NCBI GenBank assembly: GCA_965226285.1 | Contig: CBDDCQ010000006.1 | Span: 744,001 to 808,000 of the forward strand | Source: CBDDCQ01 sp965226285 | Lineage (GTDB): Bacteria; Bacteroidota; Bacteroidia; Flavobacteriales; Ichthyobacteriaceae | DNA: 64,000 bases | Reading direction: 5' to 3' | Shown here: one piece after another, positions 57,792-64,000 of the stretch | How the letters are laid out: each line of letters begins with the position of its first letter | Position numbering within the stretch: position 1 is the first letter of the stretch | Notes under the pieces: generated by a model | The model's database searches: none | What the model was told of the DNA's origin: nothing | Seen by the model: the letters and a program-made list of their open reading frames with translations, nothing else | Made by a program: the position numbers and the translations under genes

Positions 57792-57822
57792 TTGAAGTAG
57801 GCTAAAATTATTTTTACATTTG
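57792..57822 (+). promoter_or_regulatory. Promoter of the Crp/Fnr-like gene
   Basis: TTG (57792-57794), a 20-bp spacer and TACATTTG (57815-57822) lie 25 bp before the ATG. An 11-T run (57783-57793) runs into the TTG, so its length could vary. Confidence 0.65.
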
Positions 57823-57847
57823 CAGGGTTTAATTTTTTATAAACCTA

Positions 57848-58423
57848 ATGCAAATGCTTATGCTTATAGAACAACTATACCAAATTAGTAATTTTTCAGA
57901 TGAAGCCAGAAAAGAATTAGAAAAACTACTTAGCATAAAAACTTATAAAGCAGGTGAACTTATTCAAGATGTAGATGGAAATTGTAACAGTATATATATT
58001 ATATTAGAAGGATGTGTTAAAGGCTTTACCAAGGATAGAGCTATTTATGAAAAAGATGCTTGTTATTTTATAGGTTTTAAAGGGGATATTGTTACTGTAC
58101 CATATGCTTTTATCAAAAAAGATAATGGAAAAGGTATTAAACTACAAGCACTAGAAGAGACTACTGTAGAGTGTTTGGGTTTTGATAATATTGATAAAAT
58201 GTACCATAAATTTCCTGAACTGATGAAATTGGGAATGACAATATTAGGAGAATACTATTTATTCTTTTTTTCAGAATTTTTAAAAATGATAACACTATCT
58301 CCTATAGAGCGGTATCTCAAATTAATAGAACAAAGACCTAAAATTTTAGAACGAGTACCCCTTTCTGTTATAGCTTCTTATTTGGGTATCTCTAGAGCGC
58401 ATCTTAATCGTATAAGAACATAA
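57848..58423 (+). CDS. Crp/Fnr-family transcriptional regulator
   Basis: 191 aa. An N-terminal cyclic-nucleotide-binding-like barrel (about residues 15-115: KTYKAGELIQDVDGNCNSIYIILEGCVKGF) is followed by a long dimerisation helix and a C-terminal helix-turn-helix ending VPLSVIASYLGISRAHLNRIRT. No Fe-S cysteine cluster is evident, so an Fnr oxygen-sensing role is unlikely. This short Bacteroidota subgroup is common. It may act on the palindrome at 52536-52551. Confidence 0.85.
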   Translation: MQMLMLIEQLYQISNFSDEARKELEKLLSIKTYKAGELIQDVDGNCNSIYIILEGCVKGFTKDRAIYEKDACYFIGFKGDIVTVPYAFIKKDNGKGIKLQALEETTVECLGFDNIDKMYHKFPELMKLGMTILGEYYLFFFSEFLKMITLSPIERYLKLIEQRPKILERVPLSVIASYLGISRAHLNRIRT

Positions 58424-58431
58424 ATACTCCA

Positions 58432-58654
58432 ATGCTAGTATCAATATTTGTAAAAAATTATGCTTTAATTGAAGAACTCGATGTTAATTTTCAAAATGGT
58501 TTTTCTATAATTACAGGTGAAACGGGAGCGGGTAAATCTATTTTGTTGGGTGCACTTAGGTTTAGCATTGGGCAATAGAGCAGATTATAGTTCCCTAAAG
58601 GATAAAGAAGAAAAATGTATAATAGAGGTTACATTTGATATAGAACAAGCCTAA
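58432..58654 (+). pseudogene. recN: recN 5' fragment, frameshifted and truncated
   Basis: ATG 58432 begins LVSIFVKNYALIEELDVNFQ and GFSIITGETGAGKSILLGA, the RecN N-terminus with Walker A. One extra C then shifts the frame; the corrected frame reads LGLALGNRADYSSLKDKEE and CIIEVTFDIEQA. At GCC TAA the homology ends and lipoprotein sequence begins. Only about 73 of some 550 codons are present, so an intact recN must lie elsewhere if the cell has one. Confidence 0.85.
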
Positions 58655-58849
58655 TATAATCAGTACTATATATAGGGTAGGTTTTGGTAAATCTGATAAA
58701 CCTATTTATAGGAACACCCAGATTGTGATAAAAAATGATACTCTGTTTACGGTAGGAGTCAAAAATGGCACAAAATATAGGTTATTCAACACCAATTCAT
58801 TATGGGAGCAACAGCCTTTGCCCATGGTTTTTTGGTTCGTAAGAAGTAA
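58652..58849 (+). pseudogene. Small lipoprotein D, 3' fragment only
   Basis: Begins within the NIISTVYRVGF block of the family, directly fused to the recN fragment, and continues NDTLFTVGVKNGTKYRLFNTNS with the usual DNA end at TAA 58847-58849. The last residues drift out of frame at LWEQQ. Most similar to the remnant at 52297-52369. Confidence 0.78.
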
Positions 58850-58862
58850 AATAATATTTTAA

Positions 58863-59027
58863 ATGATAATGATTTTTAGTTGTGCTACCTTAGTATTTAG
58901 AGCGTATTATAATGCTGCAAGGGTAAATCTCTCTACTTGGTACGAAAAATATGTATCCCCGGCATCTATCTTTAGAGACGATGATAGCGTAATGATAGAT
59001 TCAAAATACTTCTGGTGGAGATGGTGA
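58863..59027 (+). CDS. Peptidase 3' tail, duplicate 3 (54-aa ORF)
   Basis: Homologous to the peptidase C-terminus from FSCATLVFRAYYNAA to WWRW. Here an in-frame ATG (58863) makes it an intact 54-codon ORF. It contains the Cys but not the His, so it cannot be an active peptidase. It is more diverged than the other tails (SKYFWWRW). Confidence 0.5.
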   Translation: MIMIFSCATLVFRAYYNAARVNLSTWYEKYVSPASIFRDDDSVMIDSKYFWWRW

Positions 59028-59047
59028 TTATAAAATCAGCATTAAAA

Positions 59048-59485
59048 ATGAGAATACTACTTTATATATTACTAGGGGTTTCTCTATATAATTGTAATAA
59101 AAATATAAAAGGAGGTCATGGGGTATTATTACCCTATGACCATAACCAAAATGTGTATAAACGAGATACGCGCTTAGAAGGCGTATGGGAACAATACGGT
59201 ATATTTGAAAACTTTAAAGTAATGGATACCGTAGCCAATAAAGAGCGACTTGGTAGAAGGTTTTTTTCCAATTCATTTGCTGATGTGTTTTGGGATGACA
59301 ATGATACCTATGATAATAATAGTGGTGGTGGAGCATTTGATATTCAGGAAATCAGTAGTAGTCTTAGGGTAGTTGATTATCTTTATCATCCCATATTTGA
59401 CAGTATGATAAAGCATCGATTGATTTACAGTATAATAATTAAACCTTTTTATCTCTTAGTTCTATTTGAACTTACGTTACTATAG
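59048..59485 (+). CDS. Small lipoprotein E, truncated at its 3' end
   Basis: ATG 59048 gives a signal and Cys16 (LYNCNKN), then HGVLLPYDHNQ and the same central blocks with an in-frame, interrupted glycine run (GGT GGT GGA). Family homology stops after HPIFDSMIK near 59411. The rest is an unrelated 24-residue tail (LIYSIIIKPFYLLVLFEL). At 145 aa it lacks the conserved second half. The most diverged copy of the set. Confidence 0.65.
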   Translation: MRILLYILLGVSLYNCNKNIKGGHGVLLPYDHNQNVYKRDTRLEGVWEQYGIFENFKVMDTVANKERLGRRFFSNSFADVFWDDNDTYDNNSGGGAFDIQEISSSLRVVDYLYHPIFDSMIKHRLIYSIIIKPFYLLVLFELTLL

Positions 59486-59536
59486 GAGATCTTTTTAAAC
59501 CGTTTGCTTAAAAAAATTAAAATTTACCTATCCGTA

Positions 59537-59567
59537 TTGCATATTTAGATTAGGTTTCATAAATTTG
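59537..59567 (+). promoter_or_regulatory. Promoter of the Bat operon
   Basis: TTG (59537-59539), a 20-bp spacer and TAAATTTG (59560-59567) are a consensus Bacteroidota promoter. The leader to the ATG at 59639 would be about 65 nt. Confidence 0.7.
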
Positions 59568-59638
59568 CACCTCAATAATACAATATAAACAAGAACAATA
59601 TTAAACTTATTAAAAAAATCATAAATAAAAAAATAAGT

Positions 59639-60640
59639 ATGGAAGCAAATACTCAAGTAGATATTAAAGAAATAAACGAAAAAATAAAACATGAAAGTGC
59701 CTTTGTAAATCTACTCACCACAGAGATAAATAAAGTGATAGTAGGACAAAAACAAATGGTAGAAAGACTACTTATAGGTCTTCTGGGATCAGGACATATA
59801 CTACTAGAAGGTGTACCAGGACTGGCAAAAACCCTATCTATAAGCACCCTATCCAAGGCTATAGAAGGTAACTTTAATAGAATACAATTTACCCCCGACC
59901 TTCTGCCGTCAGACATCATAGGTACTATGATATACAATATGAAAAAAAATGACTTTTCTATAAAGAAAGGTCCTGTATTTGCAAACTTTGTATTAGCCGA
60001 TGAAATTAACCGATCTCCAGCCAAAGTACAATCGGCATTACTAGAAGCTATGCAAGAGAGACAAGTAACCATAGGAGACGAAACCTTTAAACTCCAAGAA
60101 CCCTTTTTAGTACTAGCTACCCAAAACCCAGTAGAGCAAGAAGGCACCTACCCACTACCCGAAGCACAAGTAGATAGATTTATGCTTAAAACTGTAATCA
60201 CCTACCCTACACAAGAACAAGAACAAATCATTGTGCAACAAAACCTACAAAAGGACTACAAAGAAATAAAAGCAGTAGTATCAACCAAAGAAATACTAAA
60301 GGCTCGTGAAGCTATAAAAGAAGTATATATAGACGCTAAAATACAAAAATATATACTCGATATCATCTTTGCTACTCGCTTTCCTGAAAAATTCGGACTC
60401 GAAAACCTCAAACCCCTTATCAGCTTTGGATCCTCCCCCCGAGGTAGTATCAATTTAGCTACAGCATCCAAAGTATATGCCTTTATTAAAAGCAGAGGCT
60501 ACGTAATCCCCGAAGATGTGAGAGCCATAGCCTTAGATGTATTAAGGCATAGAATAGGGATTACCTACGAGGCAGAAGCCGAGAACATTACTACCGAAAA
60601 TATAATTAATCAAATTATAGATAAAATAGAAGTGCCTTAA
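59639..60640 (+). CDS. MoxR-family AAA+ ATPase
   Basis: 333 aa. Walker A GVPGLAKT (about residues 59-66), the MoxR region FTPDLLPSDIIGT, Walker B FVLADEINRSPAKVQSALLEAMQERQV, sensor 1 LATQNPVEQEGTYPLPEAQ-DRF, and sensor 2 in the C-terminal lid (SSPRGSINL). MoxR proteins act as chaperone-like partners of VWA proteins. It heads an operon with DUF58 and BatA/BatB genes. Confidence 0.95.
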   Translation: MEANTQVDIKEINEKIKHESAFVNLLTTEINKVIVGQKQMVERLLIGLLGSGHILLEGVPGLAKTLSISTLSKAIEGNFNRIQFTPDLLPSDIIGTMIYNMKKNDFSIKKGPVFANFVLADEINRSPAKVQSALLEAMQERQVTIGDETFKLQEPFLVLATQNPVEQEGTYPLPEAQVDRFMLKTVITYPTQEQEQIIVQQNLQKDYKEIKAVVSTKEILKAREAIKEVYIDAKIQKYILDIIFATRFPEKFGLENLKPLISFGSSPRGSINLATASKVYAFIKSRGYVIPEDVRAIALDVLRHRIGITYEAEAENITTENIINQIIDKIEVP

Positions 60641-60699
60641 AAATAACTTAAATATTTGTACATACCTATCAAAAAAGTTATCTCATCACAAAATACAAT

Positions 60700-61563
60700 A
60701 TGGATACTAAAGAAATATTAAAGAAAGTACGCAAGATAGAAATTAAAACTAAACGGCTTTCGAATCATATTTTTTCAGGAGAGTACCATAGTTCTTTTAA
60801 AGGCAAAGGAATGACCTTTGACGAAGTGCGCCAATACCACTTTGGAGACGATATACGCAACATAGATTGGAATGTAACGGCAAAACTCAATGAACCCTAT
60901 ATAAAAATATTTGAAGAAGAAAGAGAACTTACCATGATGCTACTGATAGATATCAGCGGCTCAGAAAACTTTGGTTCATCTACACAAATCAAAAGAGAAA
61001 TTATTACTGAAATATCTGCTACACTAGCATTTTCGGCATTACAAAACAACGATAAAGTAGGGGTGATACTATTCAGTAACGATATAGAATTATTTATTCC
61101 TCCCAAAAAAGGGAAAAAACACATTCTTAGAATCATAAGAGAACTCATAGAATTTAACCCCATCAACAAACAAACCAATATACCTAAAGCCTTAGAGTAC
61201 CTTTTGAGCGTCCTTAAAAAGAAAGCTATTGTATTTACCATATCGGACTTTATAGACGATAAATACGCCGATATACTTAAAATAGTGAGCAAAAAACACG
61301 ATTTTACAGGTATAAGAGTATATGACAAAAGAGAATATCAACTTCCCAATATAGGAATGGTACAAATGCTAAATGCCGAGACAGGCAAAAGTATATTAGT
61401 AAACACAGCCTCTAAAAAAGTGAGAAACAACTACCAAAAATACTATTTAAAATACTTGCACTACTTTAAGGACTCCTTTGCCAAATCAGGATCAGGCAGC
61501 TTTAGTACAGAAGTTTCAGAATCTTATGTAAAAAATTTATTGGGATACTTTAAACAAAAATAA
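60700..61563 (+). CDS. DUF58 domain protein
   Basis: 287 aa. The conserved DUF58 block FDEVRQYHFGDDIRNIDWNVTAK is near residue 45, followed by a VWA-like region (LLIDISGSENFG with D-S-S MIDAS residues, VGVILFSND). Always found next to moxR in Bat operons. It is 59 bp after moxR and 19 bp before the next gene, so cotranscribed. Molecular function unknown. Confidence 0.93.
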   Translation: MDTKEILKKVRKIEIKTKRLSNHIFSGEYHSSFKGKGMTFDEVRQYHFGDDIRNIDWNVTAKLNEPYIKIFEEERELTMMLLIDISGSENFGSSTQIKREIITEISATLAFSALQNNDKVGVILFSNDIELFIPPKKGKKHILRIIRELIEFNPINKQTNIPKALEYLLSVLKKKAIVFTISDFIDDKYADILKIVSKKHDFTGIRVYDKREYQLPNIGMVQMLNAETGKSILVNTASKKVRNNYQKYYLKYLHYFKDSFAKSGSGSFSTEVSESYVKNLLGYFKQK

Positions 61564-61582
61564 AAACACAATACCACCCCTT

Positions 61583-62494
61583 ATGAATAAATTAAAAATC
61601 ATCACCTTTTATTTACTCCTTATTACAAATGGAATTTGTTGGGCACAAGATGTCCACATCAAAACTAAATTAGACACTTCTAAAATTCAAATAGGAGAAC
61701 AAGTTAAATTTACCTTAGAAGTACTACACACCCATAGCGATAGTATCATTTTTCCTAACCCAAAGGACACCATAGGACCTATGGAAATTATATCTAAAAG
61801 CAAAATATCATCCGAAAATCAAAATGATAGTCTACTGAAAAAACAAGAGTTTATCCTTACTAAATTCGATACCGGACTATTTATGCTCCCCCCCCTTAGA
61901 ATAGAAATCAATGGAGAAGGCTCCTACTCTCAACCCAAAATGGTAAAAGTAATAGAGTTGCCTTTAGATACCATACAAAAAGGCTTTTACGGCATTAAAG
62001 CCCTTATGGAAGAACCCTATACCTTTGCCGAAATAGCCCCCTATATACTAGGTGGAATACTGGTTTTAGCCCTTATAGCATACGCTGTATACCGCTGGTA
62101 CAAACGAGAGAAAAAACAAAAGCCCATAGCAAAAACTAAACCAATACCTCCACATATCCAAGCTATAGAAGACCTTCAAATTCTAGATAAAAGAGAATTA
62201 TGGCAAAAGGGAAAAATAAAGAAATATTATAGTGAGCTTACCGATATATTAAGAGTTTATTTTGAACATCGATTTCAAATGAACGCTATGGAATACACCT
62301 CACAAGAAATACTATACCATATTGATAAAAGGCTTATTTCAAAAGAAAATTACCAACACTTAGAAGAACTGCTATTTCAAGCTGATATGGTAAAGTTTGC
62401 AAAAGCTAAACCCGATGTCTATATACATAAACAATACCGAAAATATGTAGAGAATATAGTAATACAAACCCAAATAGAAAAAAACGATGAATAA
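61583..62494 (+). CDS. Bat-operon membrane protein
   Basis: 303 aa. A signal peptide (ending GICWAQ) is followed by a periplasmic beta domain (IQIGEQVKFTLEV...LPPLRIEINGEG, BatD-like), one membrane helix (about 155-175, YILGGILVLALIAYAVYRW) and a basic cytosolic helical region. This is the usual gene between DUF58 and batA in Bacteroidota. It overlaps batA by 8 bp. Confidence 0.82.
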   Translation: MNKLKIITFYLLLITNGICWAQDVHIKTKLDTSKIQIGEQVKFTLEVLHTHSDSIIFPNPKDTIGPMEIISKSKISSENQNDSLLKKQEFILTKFDTGLFMLPPLRIEINGEGSYSQPKMVKVIELPLDTIQKGFYGIKALMEEPYTFAEIAPYILGGILVLALIAYAVYRWYKREKKQKPIAKTKPIPPHIQAIEDLQILDKRELWQKGKIKKYYSELTDILRVYFEHRFQMNAMEYTSQEILYHIDKRLISKENYQHLEELLFQADMVKFAKAKPDVYIHKQYRKYVENIVIQTQIEKNDE

Positions 62495-63485
62495 TATAGA
62501 GTTTGTAAACCCCTACTTACTATACTTGCTTATAGCCATACCCCTATTGGCTCTATGGTACTACCTAAAGAATAAATACACCCAAGCTGAATTAACCCTT
62601 CCCTTTACTCAATCGTTTTTGCAAGGTGGAAATTTTTTAGCGCGTATTAAGCCTATACTCTATATTCTAAGATTAACGACTCTAAGCCTTTTAATTGTAG
62701 CATTAGCCCGCCCCAGAAGTGTAGATGTAAGTAGCAAAAATAAAAAAAACAAAGGAATAGACATAGTAATGTCAGTAGATGTATCGGGTAGTATGCTGGC
62801 TAAAGACCTCAGACCCAATAGACTTGAAGCCCTAAAAAAAGTAGCCAAAAACTTTGTACAAGGTAGGAGATCGGATAGGTTTGGAATAGTAGCCTACGAA
62901 GGAGAAGCCTTTACACAATGTCCACTCACTACAGACCATAAAGTAGTTGTAAACGCTATATCAGATCTCAAATACGGGCTACTGGAAGGAGGAACTGCGA
63001 TAGGTATGGGGCTAGGAGTATCCATCAACAGGCTCAAAGGCAGTAAAGCCAAAAGTAAAGTGATTATATTACTCACCGATGGCGTAAATACAGCAGGATC
63101 AGTAAACCCCAAAACAGCATCCGAAATAGCCAAAGAAAAAAATATAAAAGTATATACCATAGGCATAGGTACCAATGGAATGGCTGAAACTCCCGTAGCC
63201 ATAGATAGATCAGGCAAGCTCATATTTAGAATGTCACAGGTAAATATAGATGAAGAGATACTCAAACAAATTGCCAATATCACTGGAGGAAAATACTTTA
63301 GAGCTACCAATAACGAAAAACTCAAGCAAATCTACAACGAAATTGATCAACTCGAAAAAACAGAATTGCAAGAGTTAAAGTTCTATAACTACGATGAAAA
63401 ATACCGATATTTAGTACTCATAGGACTCATATTATGGATAATAGAGCTGATTTTAAAATTTACAATATTTAGAAGTTTTATATAA
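62487..63485 (+). CDS. batA: BatA-type VWA membrane protein
   Basis: 332 aa. Two N-terminal membrane segments, then a VWA domain with an intact MIDAS (IVMSVDVSGSMLAKD, DxSxS; TAIG; LLTDGVNTAG), and a C-terminal membrane helix. Named for Bacteroides aerotolerance. Membrane-anchored with the VWA domain facing the periplasm or cytosol depending on topology. It starts inside the previous gene and is 3 bp from batB. Confidence 0.93.
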   Translation: MNNIEFVNPYLLYLLIAIPLLALWYYLKNKYTQAELTLPFTQSFLQGGNFLARIKPILYILRLTTLSLLIVALARPRSVDVSSKNKKNKGIDIVMSVDVSGSMLAKDLRPNRLEALKKVAKNFVQGRRSDRFGIVAYEGEAFTQCPLTTDHKVVVNAISDLKYGLLEGGTAIGMGLGVSINRLKGSKAKSKVIILLTDGVNTAGSVNPKTASEIAKEKNIKVYTIGIGTNGMAETPVAIDRSGKLIFRMSQVNIDEEILKQIANITGGKYFRATNNEKLKQIYNEIDQLEKTELQELKFYNYDEKYRYLVLIGLILWIIELILKFTIFRSFI

Positions 63486-63488
63486 ATT

Positions 63489-64000
63489 ATGTACGAAATA
63501 GATGATATATCACACCTGAAATGGTTATTTGCTATTCCCCTTTTACTATTAGCTTATATACTATTGCTAAAGTGGAAACAAAAAAAACAAAAACTCTTTG
63601 CCCACCCCAAAACTATGCAAATCCTCAGCCCTAATATATCCACGAGCAAACAGCATCTAAAGATTTTTATAGCTTGCCTTGCGATACTTATGCTTACCCT
63701 ATCACTGATTAACCCCAAAATAGGTACTAAACTAGAAGCCCTCAAACGCAAAGGCATAGATATTGTATTTGCCTTAGACGTATCTAAAAGTATGCTAGCG
63801 GAAGACGTTGCCCCTAGTAGATTACTCAAATCTAAACAACTTATATCTAAAATCATAGATCGGCTTATCAATGATAGAATAGGCATCATTATATATGCAG
63901 GTAACTCCTATCCCCTACTACCCATCACTACAGACTATGGAGCCGCCAAAATGTTTCTGCAAACTGTAGATACCGATATTATACCCTCACAAGGAACAGA
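63489..64000 (+). CDS. batB: BatB-type VWA membrane protein (3' end beyond window)
   Basis: ATG 63489, 3 bp after batA, open to the window edge (170 codons seen). Two N-terminal helices (WLFAIPLLLLAYILLL and LKIFIACLAILMLTLSLI) then a VWA domain start with FALDVSKSMLAEDV and IGIIIYAGNSYPLLPIT. Same architecture as BatA; order in the operon indicates BatB. Confidence 0.92.
   Translation, partial: MYEIDDISHLKWLFAIPLLLLAYILLLKWKQKKQKLFAHPKTMQILSPNISTSKQHLKIFIACLAILMLTLSLINPKIGTKLEALKRKGIDIVFALDVSKSMLAEDVAPSRLLKSKQLISKIIDRLINDRIGIIIYAGNSYPLLPITTDYGAAKMFLQTVDTDIIPSQGT

Noticed and set aside
57783..57793. Eleven-T run as a phase-variable promoter spacer
   Set aside because: It lies upstream of, not between, the -33 and -7 elements, so a length change would not alter the spacer; evidence is too weak for a separate claim.

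Overview
The window is AT-rich DNA from a member of the Bacteroidota, most like Flavobacteriia. Evidence: many promoters of the Bacteroidota type (TTG, about 20 bp, TAnnTTTG), a type IX secretion (T9SS) sorting domain, a DUF2723 O-mannosyltransferase-type protein, BspA-like surface lipoproteins, a tamB/tsaD divergent pair and a Bat aerotolerance operon. I do not name a species.

Layout. 1-10.2 kb is a core block on the minus strand: rodA (cut by the window edge), tRNA-Ser(GCU), a 7TM-HD phosphodiesterase, a DNA methyltransferase fused to a GIY-YIG-like domain, pheT, ilvE and acs. 10.4-12.6 kb is a small accessory island. It has a decayed IS5-type end, a papain-like cysteine peptidase candidate, and convergent to it a tight three-gene operon ending in a ThiF/E1-like enzyme. 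Its order resembles bacterial ubiquitin-like conjugation operons. 13.1-22.3 kb holds two giant BspA-like lipoprotein genes. A third, frameshifted paralog lies at 48.0-52.0 kb.

22.6-26.5 kb reads as a degenerate chromosomal integron: a deleted tyrosine-recombinase (intI-like) gene, a promoter in the Pc position, an attI-like junction, and two gene cassettes with attC-like hairpins. Each cassette's first bases are complementary to the 5' box of its own attC, the signature expected of circularised cassettes. An IS30-family element (transposase with an in-frame TGA) sits at the distal attC, and a 155-bp internally deleted derivative of it lies beside the integrase.

26.5-47.8 kb is mainly housekeeping and envelope genes: DUF2723 protein, T9SS metalloprotease, alkaline-phosphatase-like protein, epimerase, Smr protein, MATE exporter, xerD, aroQ, purM, tamB, tsaD and a CPBP protease. 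There is also a collapsed serine-hydrolase remnant.

52.2-59.5 kb is a mosaic locus. A permuted NlpC/P60-like (YiiX-type) lipoprotein peptidase gene is followed by repeated units of [peptidase 3' tail + small lipoprotein]. Lesions include an 11-G tract, homopolymer frameshifts, a 182-bp tandem duplication, truncation and a recN 5' fragment joined to a lipoprotein 3' fragment. An outer-membrane-like protein and a Crp/Fnr regulator sit inside the locus, and a 16-bp perfect palindrome of Crp/Fnr type precedes it. 59.5-64 kb is the Bat operon (moxR, DUF58, membrane protein, batA, batB) behind a clear promoter.

Overall, core genes are intact while accessory loci show strong decay and recombination: nonsense codons, slipped homopolymers, internal deletions and gene conversion between repeats.
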